NCBI GenBank assembly: GCA_051747965.1
Contig: JBNJGS010000007.1
Coordinates: forward strand, 4,843 to 68,842
DNA from: JAQIBY01 sp051747965
GTDB lineage: Bacteria > Bacteroidota > Bacteroidia > Bacteroidales > ML635J-15
DNA: 64,000 bases
Direction: 5' to 3'
Notes under the pieces: generated by a model
The model's input: the letters and a program-made list of their open reading frames with translations, nothing else
The model's database searches: none
What the model was told of the DNA's origin: nothing
Shown here: piece by piece, positions 57,197-64,000 of the stretch
Layout of the letters: the number at the start of each line of letters is the position of its first letter
Position numbering within the stretch: the stretch's first letter is position 1
Program-made: the position numbers and the translations under genes

Positions 57197-59137
57197 TTAG
57201 CGCATAATCACAATGCCCTTGTTTTCCACCAGCAGGCGGATGACATTCTGAATTTTGATTTTTTCCTGCATGAGTTTATAAATTTCTTGCTGGGTGGCAC
57301 CGTTCTTCTGAGCTTTTTGGATGCGCTTGTTGGTTTCCTCCTGCGCTTTTTGCATCACCTTGCGTTTGTACTGATGGATCAGATTCGGGAGGAACTCCGG
57401 CAACCTGTCTTCTGGTTTTTCAACAAAAGTTCCCCGCTTTGCCCAGAATTTGTGCAGATAATATTTGGTTGTACACAATTCCGCGGAAATTCTGGCAATA
57501 TCCGGATCAGGATGTTGAATAAAATGCTGTTTATCAATGTCTTTACCGCTGCTCAGCAAAGCATCAACTTCCTCAAACAATTTATGATACAGCAGATTTT
57601 CAAATTTCAGGGCATCATTTCGTATTTCATTGATGATATACTGAGCCACAGTACGTGCCAAGCCGCTCTCTTCATCTTTTTCAACTTCTTTATTACCAAA
57701 CATCAACAAATGGGAGATGATTTCCTTTTCATGTTCTTCAAAGATGATGTTGGTAACATGGGCAGGTACGGCAGGTGTAGGTGTATTCCGGTTGTGTAGC
57801 TGATTACGTCTGTTCTGTTTTTGTTTATCCCGGAGATTTTTTGCCCGGAATTTCTGCAACTCTGAGTACAGGATATTTTCTCCCATATCCATTTGCTTGC
57901 TGACAGCCTTGATATAAACCGATTGCTTGATATTGTCCTCAAGCATAGAGATTGTACGCACGATGGAGCTGACCATTTCTGCCCGTTTCACCGGATCACG
58001 CTCGGCTTCTTCCATCAGCAGGTTGGTTTTGAACTGGATAAAATCTTCCTGCTGACTGCCGATATATTTGCGAATTTCGTCGGGTGTATGAGCTTTTGCA
58101 AAGGAATCGGGATCTTCACCATCCGGAAAGATGACTACCTTGACATTCATGTTTTGCTCCAGGATCATATCAATCCCGCGCAGGGAAGCTTTCAGGCCGG
58201 CCGGGTCGCCATCATACAATATGGTAATGTTTTCAGAAAAACGACGAACAAGCCGTATCTGGTCTTCGGTGAGGGATGTTCCGGAAGAGGCCACGACATT
58301 TTCTATGCCTTTCTGATGCATGGAAATCACATCGGTATAGCCTTCCACCAAAAGACAGGCATCCTGCTGGACAATCGCCCTTTTGGCATGATATATCCCG
58401 TACAGCACCTTGCTTTTGTGATATACTTCGGATTCCGGGGAATTCAGGTATTTGGCGGTTTTTTTATCGGTACTGAGTGTGCGTCCGCCGAAAGCAATGA
58501 CCCTGCCGGAAACAGAATGAATGGGAAACATCACCCTGCCACTGAAACGATCTGCCTGCCAGTCGTTTTTGACGATGGTAAGCCCGGTTTTTTCAAGAAA
58601 CTCAAGTTTGTATCCTTTACCCAGGGCATATGTGGTGAATTCATCTTTTCCTGAAGGACAATAACCAAGATCAAATTTTTCTATCATATGATCGGTAAAG
58701 CCACGCTCCCTCAGATAGCTGAGGCCTTCTGCCCTGCCCTTTTCATCTTCAGTAAGCTGCCTGATAAAGTATTTGCGGGCAAACTCATTGACCACCATCA
58801 TGCTTTCGCGCATGTCACGCTGAGCCAGATCTTCCTCGCTGGGTTTCTGCTCCTCTACCGGAATGTTGTATTTGTTGGCCAGATACTTGAGGGACTCGGG
58901 ATAAGACATGTGCTCATGATCCATGACAAATTGCACCACATTGCCTCCCTTGCCGCAGCCAAAGCATTTATAAATTCCCTTACTCGGCGATACATTGAAC
59001 GAGGGTGTCTTTTCATTGTGAAAGGGACACAATCCAAGGTAGTTGGTGCCGCGCCGTTTGAGCTGCACAAAATCGCTGACAACGTCGACTATTTCAGCCG
59101 TGTCGAATATCCGGTCTATGGTTTCTCTGTCAATCAT
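57197..59137 (-). CDS. dnaG: DNA primase
   Basis: 646 residues from the ATG at 59137; the frame extends 15 codons but primases of the phylum start MIDRETIDRIFD as I recall. CHC2-type zinc finger CPFHNEKTPSFNV...YKCFGCGKGG (about 35-65), the RNAP-like catalytic core with EGYTDVISMHQ, SSGTSLTEDQI and DGDPAGLKAS, and a C-terminal helical part for helicase contact with a coiled tail (ENKGIVIMR end). It makes RNA primers for replication. Confidence 0.97.
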   Translation of the reverse strand: MIDRETIDRIFDTAEIVDVVSDFVQLKRRGTNYLGLCPFHNEKTPSFNVSPSKGIYKCFGCGKGGNVVQFVMDHEHMSYPESLKYLANKYNIPVEEQKPSEEDLAQRDMRESMMVVNEFARKYFIRQLTEDEKGRAEGLSYLRERGFTDHMIEKFDLGYCPSGKDEFTTYALGKGYKLEFLEKTGLTIVKNDWQADRFSGRVMFPIHSVSGRVIAFGGRTLSTDKKTAKYLNSPESEVYHKSKVLYGIYHAKRAIVQQDACLLVEGYTDVISMHQKGIENVVASSGTSLTEDQIRLVRRFSENITILYDGDPAGLKASLRGIDMILEQNMNVKVVIFPDGEDPDSFAKAHTPDEIRKYIGSQQEDFIQFKTNLLMEEAERDPVKRAEMVSSIVRTISMLEDNIKQSVYIKAVSKQMDMGENILYSELQKFRAKNLRDKQKQNRRNQLHNRNTPTPAVPAHVTNIIFEEHEKEIISHLLMFGNKEVEKDEESGLARTVAQYIINEIRNDALKFENLLYHKLFEEVDALLSSGKDIDKQHFIQHPDPDIARISAELCTTKYYLHKFWAKRGTFVEKPEDRLPEFLPNLIHQYKRKVMQKAQEETNKRIQKAQKNGATQQEIYKLMQEKIKIQNVIRLLVENKGIVIMR

Positions 59138-59232
59138 AAGCAGCTTATCAGGAAAAACAAAGGTAGGAATTTCGGTGGACATTTTCTGATTTATCTGAGC
59201 AAGTTTTTGTGTGAAATCCGATTACGGTATCC

Positions 59233-59600
59233 GGGTGAGGGTGAGAGAGATGGAGAGAGGGACGGAGGGACAGAGGGACGGAGAGACGGAGGGATTGAGA
59301 GAGGGAGGGATTGAGAGAGAGAGAGGGAGGGATTGAGAGAGAGAGGGAGGGATTTTTGAACACGGATGACACGGATTTTACTGATTAGCACGGATTATAG
59401 CTGTCTGACGACAGCTTTGGTGAGGGTGAGAGAGATGGAGAGAGGGACAGAGGGACGGAGAGACGGAGGGATGGAGAGACGGAGAGACGGAGAGACGGAG
59501 TGACAGAGGGACGGAGAGAGGGAGGGATATTGGAACACGGATGACACGGGTTTTACTGATTAACACGGATTAGCTGTCTGGCGACAGCTTTGGTGAGGGT
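59233..59600. repeat. degenerate tandem repeat with purine-rich microsatellite
   Basis: Two copies of about 175-185 bases, plus a partial third, each made of GGTGAGGGTGAGAGAGATGG, a variable run of GAGGGACGGAGAGAC-type purine units, and AACACGGATGACACGG followed by TTTTACTGATTA. The plus strand is almost pure purine for about 90 bases in each copy. The remainder of the gap 59138-59685 shows no gene; reading frames across it are Ser/Leu/Pro low-complexity only. Confidence 0.85.
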
Positions 59601-59685
59601 GTCCACAGGTTGAATGGAAAGAGGGAATGAACAAAAGAAAATCCCACTTGTAGTATGAATGAATGCGGTAAAATCAAATAAAGCA

Positions 59686-60525
59686 ATGAGTATGAACAGA
59701 TCAAAACTTTTAGTGACAGCATCAACAGGAAACATAGGTTTACCTTTGTCAAAAGCCTTGCATAAGAAAGGAATTCCATTTACGGCGGCAACAAGAAATC
59801 CTGAAAAAGCATTTGAGAAATTCGGATTTAAAACCGAAACAGTGCATCTCGATTACTCGGAGCCTTCAGGCTTTCCTGCTGCTTTGGAGGGAATTGAAAC
59901 CCTGTTTTTGTGTGGTCCTTCAGCCACACCGGGTGCTGACAAGATGCTGGTGAAGCTGGTGGAAACAGCCATTGATGCGGGTGTAAAACATTTTGTATTT
60001 ATTGCCTCCTACCCCAACGTTATGGAAATCATTGAAAACAGCGGCAGGGATTACACATTTTTGCGGGCCAACTTTTTCATGCAAAATTTTGAGATGTACC
60101 AGCAGGAAGATATCCGGGACAATAACCAACTTTTTCTGCCCACAGGAAAAGGAAAAGCTCCGTACGTGGATACCCTGGACATAGGCGAGGTAGCGGCCGA
60201 AATCATTGAAAATCTGTCTGAATATAAAAAGGAAACCAGATACCTCACGGGTCCTGAAGCACTGGATCTTCATCAGGTTGCCGAAATATTTTCAGATTTG
60301 CTGGGCAAAAAAATCACCTTCAAAGAGCCCGGAGATGAAGCTTATCGTGAGGAAATGAAAAAGCGTGGGTTTACAAACGAGTATATCGATGCCATGATTG
60401 CTGTCTTTGGCAAAATCAAAGAAGGAAAAGTTGCTGAGATGTCGGACTGCATTGAGAAAATACTGGGCCGCAAACCGCGAACACTTGGAGAATACATTAA
60501 GCGGAACAGGGAGCTTTTTACATAA
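59686..60525 (+). CDS. NmrA-like NAD(P)-binding protein
   Basis: 279 residues from the ATG at 59686 (a longer frame starts at 59659, and a further ATG lies at 59692). The Rossmann motif VTASTGNIGLPLSKAL (GxxGxxG form) opens the protein, with LFLCGPSATPGADKMLVKLVETAIDAGVKHFVF and YTFLRANFFMQNF following, as in NmrA and NAD(P)H:quinone oxidoreductase-2-like proteins of the atypical SDR group. The active Tyr-Lys pair of classic SDR enzymes is not evident. Either a redox sensor or a quinone reductase. Confidence 0.87.
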   Translation: MSMNRSKLLVTASTGNIGLPLSKALHKKGIPFTAATRNPEKAFEKFGFKTETVHLDYSEPSGFPAALEGIETLFLCGPSATPGADKMLVKLVETAIDAGVKHFVFIASYPNVMEIIENSGRDYTFLRANFFMQNFEMYQQEDIRDNNQLFLPTGKGKAPYVDTLDIGEVAAEIIENLSEYKKETRYLTGPEALDLHQVAEIFSDLLGKKITFKEPGDEAYREEMKKRGFTNEYIDAMIAVFGKIKEGKVAEMSDCIEKILGRKPRTLGEYIKRNRELFT

Positions 60526-60672
60526 CAGATATAAATCCCAAAAACGGAATTAAGGCCGGCACTTTGGAAATGATCAGGCGCAGAAGATGTGGTGCAGTAC
60601 GTTCATAACGTCTGTTTATCAGGCAATGCTATATCATGATAGTACTCTGATTATCTAAAAAATTCACATACA

Positions 60673-60704
60673 AAAGAGGCCGCCCTTTTGGGACAAGCCT
60701 CTTT
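60673..60704. terminator. probable bidirectional terminator
   Basis: Stem AAAGAGGC / GCCTCTTT enclosing an inner CCC-TTTT-GGG, in the 215-base gap between convergent genes ending at 60525 and 60741. T runs are short on both sides. Confidence 0.55.
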
Positions 60705-60740
60705 CCATGATGTAAACGAATTTCTCAAACAGAAAACAGC

Positions 60741-61985
60741 CTAATTACAATAGTCATTTCCGGCATTTCCATTGTAGGTGACATTGTCTAAGCTAAGGTT
60801 GATGTTTCCACCACCTTCAGCAATACCACAAGCGCCACTGTTGTTGATTTCCACATTGCTCAGATTCAGCAGGACATCGGAGCCATAATAACCGAGGCTG
60901 ATGTTTGCCGGGTTATCAAACCAGTGTCCTACAGCCTCCTGCCCGCCATCGGTGATTACGGCATGTTCGATGCTGTTGGCTGTATTGTTGGTATTGAGAT
61001 AAATTCCATTCCATGATCCCTGACCACCGCGGCCACGTATTGTTACTTGTTCACCGGCAGTACCTTTCACTTCAAATGAGGCATTGTATTCATCTACCCA
61101 GAAACCGTAATTCTGGCCGAAACTGATATCGCAACCTTCCATTATCCGAAGCGCTCCTTCATCCGTTTCACCCACGTAAACCAATTCGTTTATGTAAAAT
61201 GGCACACCCGGGTTTTCCCACACGTGCACGTCCTGGCCGGTGATATACCCACGCTCGTAAATGGAGTTGGAAAAGACATAGATCTCGTCACGGCTCTGAC
61301 TACCATCGTTCACATTGCCGGTATAACTACTGCCTTGTCCGTCAAGATAGGATACCTGGTTAGCGGCGATATGCAAGGGGTAATTCATGTTGCCGGTAAA
61401 GCTATTGCTGCTGAATCCGGAGATATTTGAGCTGCGGTCGATAAACATTCCGTAACTGCTGTTGTTCCGAACAATCGAGTTTGTAAGCTCTAGTTTAGCA
61501 TCGTCAAGAAGAACAGCTGCTGCACTGCCATCAGAATTTCCGGCATATTCCACCACACAGTGTTCCATGACATTTCTGATGTCAGCGGATTTCATCTGAA
61601 TCTGATTCCACGATCCGGGGGTTTTTATTTCCCCGGTAAACCGTATGGGATCTGATTCTGTACCAATCGCGGAAATGTACCCTTGTGCATCACCATAGTC
61701 CTGAATTTCAAATCCGGCTTCCTGGGCAAACTCAATGGTAACACCCGGTTCAATAATCAAACCGGCATTCACCTCTATCATGCATGGAACCACATAATCG
61801 ACTCCGTCAGAAATGTCTGCTAATGTCTTATCTTCGTTAATATCAGCACATGAAAGCTCAACAGGCTCGGCAGCCGGTGAGTCCATATCATCATTATCTT
61901 CCTTTTGGCATGAGCTGAAAAACAGCAATGATGCAGCGATAAAGCTCATACTTAATACCCGATTCGTCATTTTGATTCTTTTCAT
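60741..61985 (-). CDS. secreted lipoprotein with right-handed beta-helix-like repeats
   Basis: 414 residues from the ATG at 61985; the upstream part of the frame would not serve as a signal. Lipoprotein signal LFFSSC (Cys about 26). After an acidic linker, strands of the type LELTNSIVRNNSSYGMFIDRS, HAVITDGGQEAV and LNLSNVEINNSGACGI repeat at about 20-30-residue spacing, the pattern of parallel beta-helix proteins. SGTESDPIRFTG and GSWNQIQM are typical of the outer-membrane-anchored polysaccharide-binding group. Function unknown. Confidence 0.8.
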   Translation of the reverse strand: MKRIKMTNRVLSMSFIAASLLFFSSCQKEDNDDMDSPAAEPVELSCADINEDKTLADISDGVDYVVPCMIEVNAGLIIEPGVTIEFAQEAGFEIQDYGDAQGYISAIGTESDPIRFTGEIKTPGSWNQIQMKSADIRNVMEHCVVEYAGNSDGSAAAVLLDDAKLELTNSIVRNNSSYGMFIDRSSNISGFSSNSFTGNMNYPLHIAANQVSYLDGQGSSYTGNVNDGSQSRDEIYVFSNSIYERGYITGQDVHVWENPGVPFYINELVYVGETDEGALRIMEGCDISFGQNYGFWVDEYNASFEVKGTAGEQVTIRGRGGQGSWNGIYLNTNNTANSIEHAVITDGGQEAVGHWFDNPANISLGYYGSDVLLNLSNVEINNSGACGIAEGGGNINLSLDNVTYNGNAGNDYCN

Positions 61986-62295
61986 AGTTCTAATTTTTTT
62001 ACAAGAACAAAACACAAGCCTTGTATTTTCATTTTCAGCTACTTAAGAACATGCTCTGTTCTCTGGTTATGATTCGGGTAACATGCAAAACAGGATGTTG
62101 TTTAGAATGATTCTACATTATATGTTAAAGAAATGTTAAAGGCTAGGGTTGTTTTTGGGGGCGTTTACAACAGTGTAAGCTAAGGGCTTAACTATGCACA
62201 GTGTCCCCAAAGTGCATAGCTCCGGGAATGGATTTAGTTCAAGCTGCCTGGCTGGCTTCCCGAAACTCTTGTTCGGGAGAGGGACTGCGTACGGC
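61986..62295. other. intergenic stretch with three short hairpins
   Basis: No gene is supported here. Hairpins: TAAGC/GCTTA (62176-62190), CTATGCAC/GTGCATAG (62192-62219, 12-base loop) and TCCCGAA/TTCGGGA (62258-62278, 7-base loop). The stretch 62150-62295 lies right where the HEPN remnant ends and may be the scar of an inserted element whose type I cannot identify. Confidence 0.45.
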
Positions 62296-62382
62296 TTATA
62301 TTTCTATATATTGGCTAATCCGCTCCATGCCAGTCAGCATGTCCTGAAGATACATTGTGTATGTTCTGTCTTTCTTTTTCAA
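62296..62382 (-). pseudogene. truncated HEPN (DUF86/HepT-like) toxin remnant
   Basis: Read from a TTG at 62382, the 28 codons give MKKKDRTYTM then YLQDMLTGMERISQYIEI before a stop. That matches the N-terminus of HEPN-domain DUF86 proteins (YLxDMLxxMERIxxYxE), which normally run to about 110-140 residues and carry an RxxxxxH RNase motif that is missing here. It starts 2 bases after the MNT gene, the standard order for an MNT-HEPN toxin-antitoxin pair. Confidence 0.6.
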
Positions 62383-62383
62383 A

Positions 62384-62674
62384 CTACACGTATGTTACGT
62401 TATTCAAAATACCCTCGCGGATTTGTTCCTTCAAGGCCTTTTTGGTTACCAGGTCAATTTTCCGGTTAAATATTTTTTCCAGATAAAGTTCAAGCGAAAA
62501 AAATTTCCAGCCGATGGGCTTTTCCAGTTCAACTAGGATATCAATATCACTTTCGTCTGTCTGGGTGTTGTCTGCAAACGAACCAAACAAACCAATTTCC
62601 CTGACGGAATATTCCTGCTGAAGCCAGGGCTTCAGTTCATTCAGTTTCGATATGATGTCCTGTTGTTTAGTCAT
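62384..62674 (-). CDS. MNT-type nucleotidyltransferase (MntA-like antitoxin)
   Basis: 96 residues. The minimal nucleotidyltransferase motif GLFGSFADNTQTDESDIDILVE (Gly-Ser near 30 and the two Asp of SDID), and the third Asp in RKIDLVTK near 74, are intact. In complete pairs this enzyme AMPylates the HEPN toxin and blocks it. The HEPN partner immediately after is truncated, so this is an orphan. It starts 50 bases from the palindrome at 62724. Confidence 0.9.
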   Translation of the reverse strand: MTKQQDIISKLNELKPWLQQEYSVREIGLFGSFADNTQTDESDIDILVELEKPIGWKFFSLELYLEKIFNRKIDLVTKKALKEQIREGILNNVTYV

Positions 62675-62723
62675 ATTTCAAAGATAGTAATTTTTATTGT
62701 ATCGCAGGATTTCTTCTTTCTAA

Positions 62724-62867
62724 CATGGGGCATAACGGTGGGCGGTATACACTGTGCGGCATTACTCCACACAATCTTTTAGCTCCACCACACCGCTAAT
62801 TTAATGATGTTCAGTTTAATTACCAAATCTGCCGCCGCATGGTGTATGACCGCCTGTTAGCCCCATG
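62724..62867 (-). repeat. attC-like palindromic site 1 (downstream of the alpha/beta hydrolase)
   Basis: Arms CATGGGGCATAACGG...GGCGGTATACAC..TGCGGC (from 62724) and GCCGC..GTGTATGACCGCCTGTTAGCCCCATG (to 62867) pair over about 38 bases around a roughly 70-base centre. The cores GTTAGC/TAAC, an unpaired spacer next to them and one extra base (GGTCATA against GGTATA, minus strand) match how integron attC sites are built. It begins 5 bases after the hydrolase stop. Confidence 0.6.
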
Positions 62868-62871
62868 TGCA

Positions 62872-63810
62872 TTATTCTTCAATCCTTTTTATAAAGCTAT
62901 CAACACTTTCAGTCCATTTTACATAGGTCTGCTTGTCAGTTGGAAAATGTGCCCCATCAAAGTTTTGATAGTCCTTTTTTTCTGACTTTATTTTCTTAAA
63001 AGTCTTTTTCGTATAATAGTTTGGAGTCATTTTATCTTGCTCAGGTTGGCACACCAAAACTGGTTTCTCATAGTTCTCATGTTTCATATCTGGCTTAGAT
63101 TGAGTTACCAAACTGGTTGCCCCTCTCAAACTTATCAAAGTCCCTGCTTGTGGGTCAGTTTTCAGCAAATTGTTAAATTCCATGCTATCCGTCAAGGTGT
63201 CATAAGAAACAAAATAATATGTCTTTAATCGTAACTTACCAAACAGAGCTGATGAAAGTTTAAGAAATGGCATCATTGGATAAGTCAACCTTTTTGTGTT
63301 TGTTTCCTTATTCATAAATTCCCTGTCGGCAAAATCCCACAAACACCAGCATATTAGTCCGTCAGCACAATTATATCTCACATCAGTCGCATAGGCTAAA
63401 GGTCCTCCCATACTTGCTCCGCCTAAATATACTTTACCTTTAAAAATACTCTTTGCATAATCAACTGTATCTTTTAAATTTTGCAAATGGGCATTCCAAG
63501 TAAAATCACCTTTCAACCTATTGTTATAACCGTATCCTTCTAAATCTGGTGCTATGATGTTATATCCCTTTTCATATAATGGTATCAGGAAAGGTAGTAA
63601 AACTCTTGCATATCCAGCAATACCATGTGAAAACACAATTGTCGGTTTAGTTAAATCAACGTTTTTATAAATTTCTAAATTGATTTTTCCTTTTACAGAA
63701 TCAATTTGTTTAATCTCAACATATTTTTCCCATTTATCAATCAGTTCTGCACCGTACCAATTAATCATGTAGTTTTTCCAAAAATCTTTGTCTGAATATT
63801 CTATTTTCAT
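62872..63810 (-). CDS. alpha/beta hydrolase in a cassette-like position
   Basis: 312 residues. Nucleophile elbow GGASMGG (Ser about 133), acid in QPEQDKMTP (Asp about 259) and His in DGAHFP (about 288), with the oxyanion-side motif VFSHGIAGYARVL near 60. No signal peptide, so cytoplasmic. Substrate unknown; it may be an esterase or lysophospholipase-like enzyme. The gene looks clearly richer in A and T than its neighbours and is packed between two attC-like palindromes (5 bases after its stop, 37 bases before its start), as expected for a mobile cassette. Confidence 0.92.
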   Translation of the reverse strand: MKIEYSDKDFWKNYMINWYGAELIDKWEKYVEIKQIDSVKGKINLEIYKNVDLTKPTIVFSHGIAGYARVLLPFLIPLYEKGYNIIAPDLEGYGYNNRLKGDFTWNAHLQNLKDTVDYAKSIFKGKVYLGGASMGGPLAYATDVRYNCADGLICWCLWDFADREFMNKETNTKRLTYPMMPFLKLSSALFGKLRLKTYYFVSYDTLTDSMEFNNLLKTDPQAGTLISLRGATSLVTQSKPDMKHENYEKPVLVCQPEQDKMTPNYYTKKTFKKIKSEKKDYQNFDGAHFPTDKQTYVKWTESVDSFIKRIEE

Positions 63811-63847
63811 TTCGTTTTACTTGTTGTGTATCGGTTTTTCTTGCATT

Positions 63848-63985
63848 GGGGCTAACGGATGGCGGTATAAAATCGTTGCGCACTTCGAAACACAAACTTA
63901 ACAGCCCGCTAAGCCGTTGATTAAATGTTATTTCGTTCAAATATAGCACTATCCGCGCAATGTTTTATGACCGCGTGTTAGCTGC
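63848..63985 (-). repeat. attC-like palindromic site 2 (upstream of the alpha/beta hydrolase)
   Basis: Left arm GGGGCTAACGGATGGCGGTA then TAAAATCGTTGCGC; right arm GCGCAATGTTTTATGACCGC then GTGTTAGCTGC. The arms pair over about 32 bases; the spacer (GGAT against AC) and one extra base (the G in ATGACCGC, plus strand) stay unpaired at the same places as in site 1. Centre about 73 bases. In cassette terms it would close the next gene upstream, which is outside the window. Confidence 0.6.
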
Positions 63986-64000
63986 TGGTGTTCATTCATT

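Noticed and set aside
57893..58654. 253-codon plus-strand frame inside dnaG
   Set aside because: Shadow of the primase gene, whose motifs are unmistakable on the minus strand.
59233..59600. CRISPR array
   Set aside because: Repeats are long, contiguous and of variable length without unique spacers, and no cas gene is near.
59148..59779. Ser/Leu/Pro-rich minus-strand frames and overlapping ones
   Set aside because: They are translations of the purine/pyrimidine tandem repeat, not proteins.
62150..62295. Group II intron end
   Set aside because: A GCCGTACG-like string is present but no domain V hairpin of the usual form or maturase could be made out.
62194..62469. 91-codon plus-strand frame
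   Set aside because: It runs across hairpins, the HEPN remnant and the MNT gene in antisense, with no family resemblance.
62872..64000. Integron integrase gene
   Set aside because: No tyrosine-recombinase motifs are visible in any frame in this region, so the cassette reading rests on the palindromes alone.

Overview
The window is a piece of a Bacteroidota chromosome, most likely from a marine or sediment Bacteroidales/Marinilabiliales- or Cytophagales-like lineage (order is inference). The phylum call rests on a type IX secretion (T9SS) core operon (porP-gldK-gldL-gldM-gldN), porW and porX, secreted proteins with type A and type B T9SS C-terminal domains, DUF4270 and DUF4296 lipoproteins, a short GT5-only glycogen synthase divergent from panC, and promoters of the Bacteroidota form TTTG-N20-TAnnTTTG.

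Layout. 1-9.6 kb: a cut-off PLP aminotransferase, a small membrane protein, a 1.5k-residue multidomain T9SS type B cargo with a small secreted partner, and an ExbB/ExbD-type proton-channel operon, followed by tRNA-Ser(GGA). 9.8-15.2 kb: TatD, NADP-type glutamate dehydrogenase, DprA, a membrane protein and proline dehydrogenase. 15.4-23.1 kb: a lipoprotein; a tightly packed leftward operon (Mla-like ABC permease and ATPase, DUF4296 lipoprotein, zinc-ribbon membrane protein, amidohydrolase, radical SAM protein, glycosyltransferase); and manC. 23.2-29.3 kb: the T9SS/gliding operon, with a perfect 14-bp inverted repeat upstream. 29.6-38 kb: topA, a PBP1A-type penicillin-binding protein, radA, rfaE2, panD, panC. 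38-46.8 kb, rightward: glycogen synthase, DUF4270 lipoprotein, glmS, porW, porX, tsaE. 46.8-51 kb: HAD phosphatase, a small protein with a putative zinc module, an outer-membrane beta-barrel candidate, a phosphatase-superfamily protein that seems to have lost its active site, and crcB. 51-54 kb: structured intergenic repeats, a T9SS type A beta-propeller-like protein and the cut-off tail of a short-chain dehydrogenase. 54-59.1 kb: fabD, folE, mqnB, mqnD, dnaG. 59.2-64 kb: a degenerate tandem repeat, an NmrA-like protein, a beta-helix lipoprotein, and an accessory end.

The accessory end (62.2-64 kb) is the most unusual part. An AT-rich alpha/beta hydrolase gene sits tightly between two long imperfect palindromes that share core sequences (GCTAAC/GTTAGC), the same unpaired base and an unpaired spacer, which is how integron attC recombination sites are built. 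Next to it is an MNT-type nucleotidyltransferase (antitoxin half of a HEPN/MNT pair) whose HEPN partner survives only as about 28 residues. No integrase is visible, so this looks like the edge of an integrase-less cassette array continuing beyond the window.

Functional links: gldKLMN/porP build the secretion core, porW couples to it and porX controls it; the type A and type B proteins are its cargo. mqnB and mqnD, plus perhaps the amidohydrolase at 18.2-19.4 kb, belong to the futalosine route to menaquinone. All family assignments are by eye from motifs; no database search was run.
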